Positions 1 to 5,995 are shown, counted from the first letter of the stretch. The stretch: 7,831 bases of DNA from Methanobacteriota archaeon (GCA_005878635.1 VBLS01000196.1:1-7831); one strand, 5' to 3'. The notes: a model not told the origin generated them from the sequence alone. Made by a program: numbers and translations.

Positions 1-689
1 GGGACGACGCCCTTCTCGAGGACGAACGTGAGGTAGGTATCATTGCTGACCTGATTCTGGAATATCAAGGACCACGTCGCCGACGTCGCCCACATCCTCG
101 GTTCGACGTCAAACAAGTAACCCTGGGCGGCACTCAGATTCGCCGTCGAGACGTTCACGTTGTTCCGCAGGAGCGTGACAAGAGCGTGTCCGGCCGTCAG
201 GTTAACCTTGACATGCGTAACGAAGGAAAGTCCGAGGGGATCTGGGCTCGTGAAGGTCACGATCTCCCGATCCCTCGCCGAAATGTGCACGACCTGGGGA
301 GCGTCCGAGAGCAGCGTGGTCGCGAGGGAGGGAGTGACGGCGAGGAGCAACACGATTGCGAGGCCGATTGCGAACCCCGCTGTCCGAATCGCCCGGGCCA
401 TCGAAGACTTCGCCATGAGGTATCGCTGACCGTCCCTCGGCGCGTGCTTGATCTCGAGATGTCGAAGGAACAACCCGATGATCGCTGAGACGAAACCCAT
501 GATCAGACAGATTTCGATGATGCCATTGACCGGGAGGAAGAGTGGCTTGATCCCCGCCCCCTCGGCGTCCAGCCTCGCGAAGATGAGGACGAGCGTGAGG
601 GCGATGATGCCCGCGAAGACCGCTTTGCGGATCCGGCGGATGCGCAAGAGACGGTCCGTTCCCTGGATTCTATCTGCGTACCGCGACAT
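1..689 (-). CDS. Membrane-anchored protein, three TM helices plus external domain (partial, C-terminus off the window)
   Basis: I do not recognise a family. Reading the minus strand from ATG at 689 gives 229 uninterrupted codons to the window edge. A stop (TGA, 708-710) lies seven codons upstream with no other start between, so this start is firm. The N-terminus is basic (RLLRIRRIRK, 13-22), followed by hydrophobic helices at about 23-39, 54-76 and 103-124. A positively charged loop (76-103) lies between helices 2 and 3. The positive-inside rule then puts the N-terminus inside and residues 125 onward outside. That external part is polar and beta-like, with N-x-S/T sequons at N163, N179, N184 and N216. 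An internal ATG at 416 (residue 92) would give a shorter form starting just before helix 3, like a signal-anchored protein. Function unknown; a cell-surface protein that may be N-glycosylated is an inference from topology and sequons. Confidence 0.72.
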   Translation of the reverse strand, partial: MSRYADRIQGTDRLLRIRRIRKAVFAGIIALTLVLIFARLDAEGAGIKPLFLPVNGIIEICLIMGFVSAIIGLFLRHLEIKHAPRDGQRYLMAKSSMARAIRTAGFAIGLAIVLLLAVTPSLATTLLSDAPQVVHISARDREIVTFTSPDPLGLSFVTHVKVNLTAGHALVTLLRNNVNVSTANLSAAQGYLFDVEPRMWATSATWSLIFQNQVSNDTYLTFVLEKGVV

Positions 690-732
690 TGGCGACGAGG
701 CCTCTAGTCACCAGTCAAACCAGCCTTCGGAT

Positions 733-776
733 GCTTTCAACCCATAGACGCCAGTCTCAGCGCTGATTTTGAAAGC
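733..776. repeat. Inverted repeat around a 10-bp palindrome (possible operator)
   Basis: GCTTTCAA (733-740) and TTGAAAGC (769-776) form a perfect 8-bp inverted repeat with a 28-bp spacer. Inside the spacer is the perfect palindrome TCAGCGCTGA (757-766). The element lies 44-87 nt upstream of the minus gene starting at 689. That position and symmetry would suit a dimeric repressor or activator site, but function is inferred only from geometry. Confidence 0.4.
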
Positions 777-928
777 TCTTCCGTTCGTCGCGTAGGAGGA
801 CGCTTAGCTAGCTTGACCGTAGGGCGAGAGGACGTGGTGCTACGCCTACGCGGGCATCGCCCGGCGAACCTCGTCGACCCGACGGGGATGGCAAGAAGAC
901 AGCGAAGGCTCTTCGATTGCAATGGGAT

Positions 929-934
929 AGAGGT
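929..934 (+). promoter_or_regulatory. Shine-Dalgarno-like AGAGGT
   Basis: AGAGGT lies six bases before ATG 941 and matches the anti-SD GGAGGT core in four consecutive bases. It favours 941 over the upstream TTG (917) and the later ATG (950) as the start of the small membrane protein. Confidence 0.5.
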
Positions 935-940
935 TTCGCC

Positions 941-1180
941 ATGCCTTATATGTCGTACGGGCCCGCACGCTGGGTAGGGTGGATCATGACAGGTAGCGTA
1001 TGCATCCTGTTAGGTGCGTTGATTCTTGCTTTTCCTGGCAGCTTCAATTCCCCGAACCCGCTCCTCGGTTCGGCTTTCTTCTGGGGGACTGTCGGAGTCG
1101 TCGCAGTGAGCGCGGGTTTGTGGGTCGGGAGGCGATCTCATTGGAAGGTTCGAGACTCAAAGGAGTTCAAGAACGGGTGA
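941..1180 (+). CDS. Small two-helix membrane protein
   Basis: This 79-residue protein is not one I recognise. It has two hydrophobic segments: about 12-33 (begins WVGWIMTG, ends LAFPG) and about 42-63 (begins LGSAFFWG, ends GLWVG). They are joined by a short Asn/Pro/Ser-rich turn (FNSPNP). A basic tail follows (RRSHWKVRDSKEFKNG), which argues for both ends in the cytoplasm. ATG 941 is preferred because AGAGGT lies six bases upstream; TTG 917 would add eight residues and ATG 950 would remove three. The segmented hydrophobic pattern and SD sequence suggest it is real rather than a chance frame. It is transcribed away from the gene ending at the left edge and converges on priS. No enzymatic or binding motif is visible. 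Confidence 0.6.
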   Translation: MPYMSYGPARWVGWIMTGSVCILLGALILAFPGSFNSPNPLLGSAFFWGTVGVVAVSAGLWVGRRSHWKVRDSKEFKNG

Positions 1181-1401
1181 CGGGTCCTCGTCCATGCGAC
1201 TGGGAGCGCGAAGGCGCGGAATCCCGCGGCAGCCCGGGCAATCACCTGCTTCAGACTTCATCGACGGTAGGGACTACGCTCGTCGGCCTGCCGGGGGGAT
1301 AAGGCCCTAGATCGCGCCGCAGCCATCGGTGTGTTGCCGAGCGTCCTGCCAGACGACGCCTGGGGTTCTACCCGTCACGTGATAGGACGCTCAGGCAGTC
1401 G
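1181..1401. other. Convergent intergenic region, GC-rich and rich in possible hairpins
   Basis: This gap of 221 bases separates the stop of the small membrane protein from the stop of priS. I see no coding frame with protein-like composition. Besides the strong stem at 1333-1399, weaker pairings exist: GCGC/GCGC around a GAAG loop near 1207-1218, and TAGGG (1268-1272) with CCCTA (1305-1309). In GC-rich DNA such short pairings are expected by chance. No tRNA cloverleaf fits. Confidence 0.55.
1333..1399. other. Strong stem-loop just downstream of priS (terminator or structured RNA)
   Basis: GAGCGTCCT (1339-1347) pairs perfectly with AGGACGCTC (1384-1392). The stem continues through TGCC (1335-1338) with GGCA (1394-1397), across one bulged A (1393), and then two G-U type pairs, for 15 pairs in all. 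The 36-nt loop can form a smaller hairpin (CCAG 1349-1352 with CTGG 1360-1363), a GGG/CCC pairing (1363-1365 with 1371-1373), and holds the palindrome TCACGTGA (1375-1382). The element ends three bases before the priS stop, between convergent genes. There is no T-tract, so a classical archaeal U-rich terminator is not supported. It could be a 3' UTR structure, a bidirectional barrier or a small repeat. Confidence 0.5.
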
Positions 1402-2703
1402 CTAGGCCTCTGGCACGACCGTAGCGAGTCCCCTGGCCGCGAGGAAGATCGCCAGGTACTGCGGTACGTCGTTTACTCCAGGTGCCAAGTTAAACACTTC
1501 GCCCCTAATCTCCATCGTGATTTTATTCTTGAGATTCACGTGGACTCGGTCGTCCGTCCACGTCTTCGGGACGGCGTCGCGGAGCGGACGGAAATCGTCA
1601 ATCGCACCGCGGGTGAGCGTCACGACCCGCAATCCGGTCTTGCCGTGCAGGGACGACGGCATCCGGATGAGCCGCTTGATGTCCGAGGTGACGGGCTCGT
1701 CGGTCTCACCTCGTTGGACGATCCCTTCCAGCGATACGCCGGCTTGGGCGTCGTCGCGGACCGGTTGCAGCTCCTTGACGAGCCGGATGATCAGGTCCCG
1801 GCTCCGGTCGGACAGGGACTCGATCTGGCCCTCTCGTAGGCGGTCGATGCCCCGGATGATGCGCGGCTTGGTCGCCCGCGGCTTGAACAGGTTATCGTAC
1901 AGATTGGACGCGTCCGCGTCCGTCACTCCTTCGAACGAAGTCAGGAACTTGATCGCCTCGTTCGGGCTGAGTCCCTCGAGCTTCGCCGCGAGGCCGTTCA
2001 CCCCGCGCATGATCTTGCCTCGCCAACCGGCATCCTCCGACGTCGGAGCGACGAGTCGCGTCTTCACCCGCGTGAAACCTTGGAAGTCCTTTCGGTCGAA
2101 CGCGGATTCCCGAAAGACCGAGCCGACCTCCAGCCCCTTCCCCGTGACATAGTCGACGATCTCACGGCGTTCGTGCGAACCGAGCGACCAGACCCGCTCG
2201 TCGAAGACATGGATGTGGTAGCCTCGCCCGCCCGAGAACACGAGGCGCATCGCCTTCGGGTCGAAGCCGAAGTCCGATTGCAGGAAGTCGTCGTAGAGAT
2301 GGACGATCTTCAGGCGGATCGCTTCGAGCATCTCGGCATAGGACATCGACGCCGCCTTCGGCAAGTGGTCCGCGTCCAGGTCGAAGATGAGATCGGCTCC
2401 CAGCCATCCCTTCTCCTCCATCGTCGGCGCGTTCGGATGGTCGTAGTAGGCGCTCGAATAGTAGGCGTGGGTCGGCACCCGGGAGACCAGGAAATCCTTC
2501 AGCTCTTCCTCCTTCGAGAAACCGAGATGCCGCTGAACGATCCCGGGCGTCCAGAACATGAAGCCGAACTCGCGGCGACCGAAGCGGTCCGGGAGCGTGG
2601 GCTTCGTGCTCTCGTAATATCGGTGGAACTGGGTTCGAAGGAACCGGGTGGTGGCCTCTTTCGCGGGGTCCGTGACCGCCATCCCGGCAGCCATCGAGGC
2701 CAT
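1402..2703 (-). CDS. priS: DNA primase small (catalytic) subunit PriS
   Basis: Catalytic subunit of the archaeal/eukaryotic-type primase. With PriL it makes the primers that replicative polymerases extend. The 433 residues carry the family signatures in order: FDLDAD (107-112), where D108 and D110 are the metal-binding pair; SGGRGYH (157-163), involved in nucleotide binding; and a C-terminal block with D341 followed by RLIRMPSSLHGKTG (344-357), which contains the third acidic residue and the conserved Arg/His. The protein is somewhat longer than many archaeal PriS; part of the excess is an N-terminal tail before TRFLRTQFHRYY (19-30). Three in-frame ATGs (2703, 2694, 2682) make the exact start uncertain, and no SD precedes any. 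The palindrome CCCTTAAGGG (2705-2714) abuts the first ATG. It is divergent from the methyltransferase-like gene, with 83 bases between the starts. Confidence 0.95.
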   Translation of the reverse strand: MASMAAGMAVTDPAKEATTRFLRTQFHRYYESTKPTLPDRFGRREFGFMFWTPGIVQRHLGFSKEEELKDFLVSRVPTHAYYSSAYYDHPNAPTMEEKGWLGADLIFDLDADHLPKAASMSYAEMLEAIRLKIVHLYDDFLQSDFGFDPKAMRLVFSGGRGYHIHVFDERVWSLGSHERREIVDYVTGKGLEVGSVFRESAFDRKDFQGFTRVKTRLVAPTSEDAGWRGKIMRGVNGLAAKLEGLSPNEAIKFLTSFEGVTDADASNLYDNLFKPRATKPRIIRGIDRLREGQIESLSDRSRDLIIRLVKELQPVRDDAQAGVSLEGIVQRGETDEPVTSDIKRLIRMPSSLHGKTGLRVVTLTRGAIDDFRPLRDAVPKTWTDDRVHVNLKNKITMEIRGEVFNLAPGVNDVPQYLAIFLAARGLATVVPEA

Positions 2704-2786
2704 GCCCTTAAGGGTTGGCGGGAGGTTGGCGGACCGAGACCAATCAGAGGACGTCGGGTTCGGAGCGGCGTCGAACCGGGTGGCGA

Positions 2787-3269
2787 ATGAATCGAGTGCT
2801 GGCCTGGCTGGAGATGTTCGGGCTGTTCGCCCTTCTCTACGTCGGGATCCCCTATGCGGGCCTTCGGATCGACCGAATCTTGGGCCTCTCCCCGCTGCCG
2901 ATCTTCGTGCGCGGGTTGGGACTCATCCTCCTTTCCGTCGGCGTCGCGATCTTGGCGTGGTGCTTCGCGCTCTTCTCCCGGGTCGGCCGCGGCACCCCGA
3001 ATCCGGCGATGCCGCCCGAATCGCTCGTGACGATCGGTCCCTACCAATGGACCCGAAATCCGATCGCCCTCGGGCATGCGACCGCCTTGATCGGCCTCTC
3101 GCTGTTCCTCGGTTCCGTGTTCGCCGCGGTCATCGTCGTCGTGCTGGCCTTCCCCGTCCACCTCGCGATGCTGCATGAAGAGCGAACCCTGGAGGCCCGG
3201 TTCGGCGACGCGTATCGGTTGTACAAGGCCTCCGTGCCGCGTTGGGTGCCGCGGCCTTGGAAGCGCTAG
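2787..3269 (+). CDS. Isoprenylcysteine carboxyl methyltransferase (ICMT)/PEMT-like membrane methyltransferase
   Basis: An integral-membrane SAM-dependent methyltransferase-fold protein of 160 residues. Helices are at about 8-26, 40-63 and 96-126, the last a broad hydrophobic block probably forming a hairpin. The family signature follows helix 2: GRGTPNP (68-73), PPESLV (76-81) and GPYQWTRNPIALG (84-96), the SAM-binding region. The C-terminal block HEERTLEARFGDAYRLYK (130-147) and VPRWVPRP (150-157) is also typical. ATG 2787 is chosen because it opens directly into the hydrophobic N-terminus; a frame start at TTG 2715 would add an unlikely polar tail. Eukaryotic ICMT methylates prenylated CaaX proteins, but bacterial and archaeal relatives have varied or unknown substrates (lipids, isoprenoids, small thiols), so the substrate is open. 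Its stop overlaps that of the convergent TraB gene. Confidence 0.85.
   Translation: MNRVLAWLEMFGLFALLYVGIPYAGLRIDRILGLSPLPIFVRGLGLILLSVGVAILAWCFALFSRVGRGTPNPAMPPESLVTIGPYQWTRNPIALGHATALIGLSLFLGSVFAAVIVVVLAFPVHLAMLHEERTLEARFGDAYRLYKASVPRWVPRPWKR
3266..3269. other. Interlocked convergent stop codons at CTAG
   Basis: The palindrome CTAG holds both stops: TAG at 3267-3269 on plus ends the methyltransferase-like gene, and TAG read on minus from 3268-3266 ends the TraB-family gene. The two coding regions therefore overlap by exactly four bases tail to tail, leaving no room for separate terminators. Confidence 0.9.
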
Positions 3270-3952
3270 AGTTGGACGGAGACGCTCGCGCTCGCGTTCG
3301 GGCCGGCCGCCGGCGTCCGGAGCTGTTGGAGGTGGACGACTTGCACGGCCGCTCCGGCGAGCTGGTGCAGCAGGCCGTCGACGTGGCCCTCTCCGACGAC
3401 CGCGACGACGTCCCCCTTCGACTCGGCGAGGTGACGGAGCTTCGCAGCCATCGCGGTGTCCCGTTCGTCGATCAGGATCCGCTTCGCCGTCGGAAGCTCC
3501 CGCGCGAACTCTTGGATGAAGGCCGGCTCGTCTCGATAGAAACGTTGCAGTTCCGCCTCGACCCGCTCCTTGCGCGTGAAGAAGCCCCCGACCGTCGATG
3601 TGAGGAGGCGAATTCGCTCGCGGAACGACATGTCTCTCCAGACGCGACCGAGGACCGACCGGGAGTCTTGGTCGATCAGCGCGATCTCGCTCCCGATTTC
3701 TTGGGCCGCGCGCGCGGCCGCGACCATCTCGTCGCCGACTTCGACGCCGTACTGACGGGCGATCCGAATCTGAAATTGGGCGAGGAGGGCGAGCGCGGAA
3801 AGACCGCGGGCTCGGGGGGTCCGGCTGAGGAGGGCATCGTACCGAATCGGGTCCAGCTCCAGGGCAACGACCTTGGGCCGACGGGCGAGGATCTCGGACC
3901 GGATCGATCGGCCGATGTCGAACACGTGGCCGACGCCGAGGAGGGTGATCAT
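3266..3952 (-). CDS. TraB/PrgY-family domain protein (short form)
   Basis: Member of the TraB/PrgY/GumN family, named after enterococcal pheromone-shutdown proteins; a metal-dependent hydrolase activity has been proposed for related folds. Visible signatures in this 228-residue protein: GVGHV (6-10), ALELD with E32, IDQDS (93-97) before the typical LGRVWR (101-106), DERDTAMA (162-169), and GEGHVDG (187-193) near the C-terminus. The paired GxGH motifs and the two acidic motifs are the conserved core. Many archaeal TraB proteins run to about 400 residues with C-terminal membrane helices; this one stops about 35 residues after the second GH motif and shows no membrane segment, so it is probably soluble. 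It starts at ATG 3952, with TTAA about 28-31 bases upstream, consistent with a leaderless mRNA. The physiological substrate is unknown. Confidence 0.88.
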   Translation of the reverse strand: MITLLGVGHVFDIGRSIRSEILARRPKVVALELDPIRYDALLSRTPRARGLSALALLAQFQIRIARQYGVEVGDEMVAAARAAQEIGSEIALIDQDSRSVLGRVWRDMSFRERIRLLTSTVGGFFTRKERVEAELQRFYRDEPAFIQEFARELPTAKRILIDERDTAMAAKLRHLAESKGDVVAVVGEGHVDGLLHQLAGAAVQVVHLQQLRTPAAGPNASASVSVQL

Positions 3953-3979
3953 CCGGACTAACTCAAAGGTCGGCGGCGC

Positions 3980-3983
3980 TTAA
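3980..3983 (-). promoter_or_regulatory. TATA-like TTAA upstream of the TraB-family gene
   Basis: On minus the sequence reads GAAAGGGTTAAGCG, with TTAA centred about 29 nt before ATG 3952. This is the spacing expected when transcription starts at or next to the start codon. The same AT-rich tetranucleotide is symmetric and could also serve the plus-strand zinc-ribbon gene, placing its transcription start near 4008. Confidence 0.35.
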
Positions 3984-4019
3984 CCCTTTCTAAGGAGAAT
4001 CGTCTTCTTCGTCATCGGG

Positions 4020-4247
4020 TTGAGCGTCATCCTCTCCTACCAGTGGGGATCTGCAACGCCCGAGTTTCGTTCGGACGCGCCGAACATCATCTTCTTCGGA
4101 ATCCTCGTCGCAGCGATCATCTACTTCGCGACTCGATTCACGCGCGGCGGGCCGTTCCTGCGCCAACGGTTCTGTACAGCCTGCGGCCGGGGAATCCCGT
4201 TCGACGCCCTCATTTGCCCGTATTGCGGGTTTCGATTCTCATCCTGA
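4020..4247 (+). CDS. Membrane-anchored zinc-ribbon protein
   Basis: A small protein of 75 residues counted from TTG 4020. It has one clear membrane helix (about 23-38, beginning NIIFFGIL) followed by a basic linker and a four-cysteine zinc ribbon: CTAC (C52, C55) and CPYC (C66, C69), eleven residues between the pairs. The ribbon is of the double-CxxC type common in small archaeal membrane proteins of unknown function. The start is uncertain. The same frame stays open upstream to TAA 3981-3983 and encodes another hydrophobic run (IVFFVIGLSVIL, from 3999), which would make a second membrane helix, and AAGGAG sits at 3992-3997. No ATG, GTG or TTG exists in that upstream frame. It converges on the HVO_0476-type gene with 14 bases between the stops. 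Confidence 0.7.
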   Translation: MSVILSYQWGSATPEFRSDAPNIIFFGILVAAIIYFATRFTRGGPFLRQRFCTACGRGIPFDALICPYCGFRFSS

Positions 4248-4261
4248 ACCGAATCGCGCCA

Positions 4262-4867
4262 TCAACGTGAGGTTCGTTCCCGCACGATCCGTCCGTACAT
4301 GCGGACGATTTCGTCCGCGCGGACGCGCCCTTGTCGCATCGTCCGTATTCGAGTTCGGATATGATGGACGACGGCCCGGTCCTTGCCGAGGTCTACGATT
4401 TCCCCGACCTCGAATTCCTCATCGGGCGCGGCAAGGACGTCGTGCGGGACCGTCCGGTTCCCTTTGTTCACCGAGAACTTCACCCGGACCTGGTCGATCC
4501 GTTTGGCCCAGATCGTGTCGACCGCTTTCGCCTTCGTAGCGCCGACCCGCCGGCCCGCCGATTCGATTGCGGTGACCGCGATCCGCGTGTCGCCCAAATC
4601 GAGCTCTTCTCCGATCGCGACGTCCTCGTCCGGCGAGAATTCGAGGGACGTCTTCTCCGAGCGGTCGAGCCAGGACAGGATGAGGGGGACCACGATCGGC
4701 TTTGGTTCGCGCGTCACGACGTTCGAAATCGCGTCGCACTTCGAGCACCTCACGACGCCTTCGAAGACGATTTCATCCTTCCCCGCGATCTTGCCGCGGA
4801 GGACCCGATGCGGCACGACCTCGCCGCAATTCGGACACTTGAGGACCAGGGCGCTCGGGGCAGACAT
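4262..4867 (-). CDS. HVO_0476-family zinc finger protein
   Basis: A 201-residue protein matching the archaeal HVO_0476 zinc finger family by overall layout. The N-terminus has a treble-clef-like pair of knuckles: CPNC (C11, C14) and CSKC (C41, C44), separated by H20, RVLRG and VRC. This is followed by about 150 residues of charged, beta-rich sequence with motifs such as LDLGDTRIAV (90-99) and VGEIVDLG, and a basic C-terminal tail (RTRIRTMRQGRVRADEI). The family's function is not established; nucleic-acid binding is plausible from the ribbon and basic tail but is inference. ATG 4867 begins four codons before the first hydrophobic strand. CTAAGGATTTG (4896-4906) is a weak TATA candidate about 30 nt upstream, and no SD is seen. 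It lies 66 bases downstream of the epimerase gene on the same strand, so read-through from that promoter is possible. Confidence 0.82.
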   Translation of the reverse strand: MSAPSALVLKCPNCGEVVPHRVLRGKIAGKDEIVFEGVVRCSKCDAISNVVTREPKPIVVPLILSWLDRSEKTSLEFSPDEDVAIGEELDLGDTRIAVTAIESAGRRVGATKAKAVDTIWAKRIDQVRVKFSVNKGNRTVPHDVLAAPDEEFEVGEIVDLGKDRAVVHHIRTRIRTMRQGRVRADEIVRMYGRIVRERTSR

Positions 4868-4933
4868 CGTCGAAGTTCGGAACGCGCCGGTCCCCCTAAG
4901 GATTTGCGTCCGTGGCCCGGCATCCGTAAGGCG

Positions 4934-5995
4934 TCACACGAACTTGTCCAGGATCCTCGCGATGTGCTCCGCGGCGTGACCGTCCCCGAAGGATTTCGAC
5001 TTTATTCCTTCGGGATTGAAGTTCCGAATCGCGTGGAGGATGTCCTCCGTCTCGGCCCCGACGAGGGCGTTCCACCCGTCCTCCATCGTCTCCATCCATT
5101 CGGTCTCGTCGCGGAGGGTGACGCACGGGACGCCGAAGAAGTAGGCTTCCTTCTGGACGCCGCCGCTATCCGTCACGACCTTGGCCGAGGCCATGAGGAG
5201 GGCAATGAAATCCAGGTAGTCGACCGGTTCGATCGCCTTGACCTTCGCACTTAAGCGGTCCCACAGCCCGAAGGCCGCCAGGTTCTTGCGGGTCCGCGGG
5301 TGGACCGGGAACACGACCGGGCGTCCCGCATTGACAAGGGCTTCGACGATCGAGGAGAGCGTCTCCTTCTGGTCCACATTCTGCGGGCGGTGGAGGGTCA
5401 CAAGGATATACTCGCCTCGGGTCAGGCCGAGCCGGCCCACCGTGTCCCGCGACCGTGCCGCCTGGGCACTCTGCAAGGCCACGTCGTACATCACGTCGCC
5501 GACGAGGTGGACGCCGCGGGTGATCCCTTCGCGGGTCAGGTTGCTGATCGCGGTCTCCGTCGGCGCAAAGAGGAGGCTCGACAGATGATCGGCGACGACG
5601 CGGTTCACCTCCTCCGGCATCTCCCGGTTGAAGGACCGCAGGCCCGCTTCGACGTGTCCGAGCGGCATCCCCATTTTCGCGGCGACGAGGGCCCCCGCGA
5701 GCGTCGAGTTCGTGTCGCCGTAGACGAGGACGAGGTCCGGCCTCTCCTTCTCGAGGACGTCCTCGAGGCCCCGCATCATGTCGGCCGTCTGCCGGCCGTG
5801 GCTCCCGCTCCCGACTCCGAGGTTGTAATTCGGCCGGGGAATGTCCAGGATTTCGAAGAACACATCGGACATGTTCTCGTCGTAATGCTGCCCGGTGTGG
5901 ATCAGGATCTCTTCGTGGTGTTGCCGAATCTCGCGGCTCACCGGCGCGGCCTTGATGAACTGAGGTCTCGCGCCGACGATGCTCGCAATTTTCAA
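4934..5995 (-). CDS. wecB: UDP-N-acetylglucosamine 2-epimerase, non-hydrolysing
   Basis: Interconverts UDP-GlcNAc and UDP-ManNAc in the cytoplasm, the first step toward ManNAc-type surface sugars. The 353-residue length is normal. Signatures in order: GARPQFIKAAP (8-18), HTGQHYD (33-39), GSHGRQTADMM (64-74), VYGDTNSTLAGAL (91-103) with D94, HVEAGLRS (114-121) with E116, MPEEVNR (126-132) with E128/E129, LHRPQNVD (201-208) with H202, FPVHPRT (229-235), and TDSGGVQKE (275-283) for the UDP/phosphate region. The acidic residues and H202 correspond to the catalytic set known in E. coli WecB. The start is TTG 5995; the frame reaches a stop at 6020-6022 with no ATG or GTG in between. CTTATA about 28 nt upstream supports this start as a leaderless one. 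An alternative role is a 2-epimerase for UDP-GlcNAc3NAcA (WbpI-like), given the dehydrogenase and Gfo/Idh neighbours. Confidence 0.93.
   Translation of the reverse strand: MKIASIVGARPQFIKAAPVSREIRQHHEEILIHTGQHYDENMSDVFFEILDIPRPNYNLGVGSGSHGRQTADMMRGLEDVLEKERPDLVLVYGDTNSTLAGALVAAKMGMPLGHVEAGLRSFNREMPEEVNRVVADHLSSLLFAPTETAISNLTREGITRGVHLVGDVMYDVALQSAQAARSRDTVGRLGLTRGEYILVTLHRPQNVDQKETLSSIVEALVNAGRPVVFPVHPRTRKNLAAFGLWDRLSAKVKAIEPVDYLDFIALLMASAKVVTDSGGVQKEAYFFGVPCVTLRDETEWMETMEDGWNALVGAETEDILHAIRNFNPEGIKSKSFGDGHAAEHIARILDKFV

Larger units (their letters stand above)
690..940. other. Divergent intergenic region without a convincing gene
   Basis: This 251-base gap separates the divergent starts at 689 (minus) and 941 (plus), so it should hold both promoters. 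No clear TATA box is visible. GTTTGAC (714-720, read on minus) sits about 28 nt before the minus start and is a weak candidate. The gap contains an operator-like set of repeats at 733-776, the palindrome AGCTAGCT at 806-813, and two small perfect hairpins: 851-863 (5 bp, loop ATC) and 872-884 (5 bp, loop ACC). The only open frame of note on minus (737-922) encodes an arginine-rich, low-complexity peptide and is not believable. Confidence 0.6.

Noticed and set aside
448..747. 99-codon open frame on plus near the left end
   Set aside because: The opposite strand gives a continuous frame with membrane helices and sensible topology; the plus frame is Met/Arg/Ser-rich with no pattern.
1340..1380. 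T-arm-like GGGGTTCTACCC suggesting a tRNA
   Set aside because: The loop is too short and the TTC-A context is wrong. No acceptor, D or anticodon arms can be placed around it; it is better explained as part of the larger stem-loop.
2705..2714. Palindrome CCCTTAAGGG beside the priS start
   Set aside because: Symmetry is perfect, but it touches the start codon, so it is too close to act as a TATA box for priS and too far (about 75 nt) from the methyltransferase-like start. With no second copy nearby, I treat it as chance.
2080..2790. 236-codon open frame on plus opposite the start of priS
   Set aside because: It mirrors the primase coding frame, which carries clear catalytic motifs; the predicted peptide is Arg/Glu/Val-rich without any fold signature.
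2499..3176. 225-codon open frame on minus opposite the methyltransferase-like gene
   Set aside because: The product is a Glu/Arg/Gln/Asp repeat-like peptide, while the plus strand encodes a conserved membrane enzyme.
3242..3961. 239-codon open frame on plus opposite the TraB-family gene
   Set aside because: It covers the same bases as a recognisable TraB protein; composition is that of a GC-rich antisense shadow.
4331..5254. 307-codon open frame on plus across the HVO_0476-type and epimerase genes
   Set aside because: It is antisense to two well-supported genes, spans their intergenic gap and has a charged low-complexity composition.
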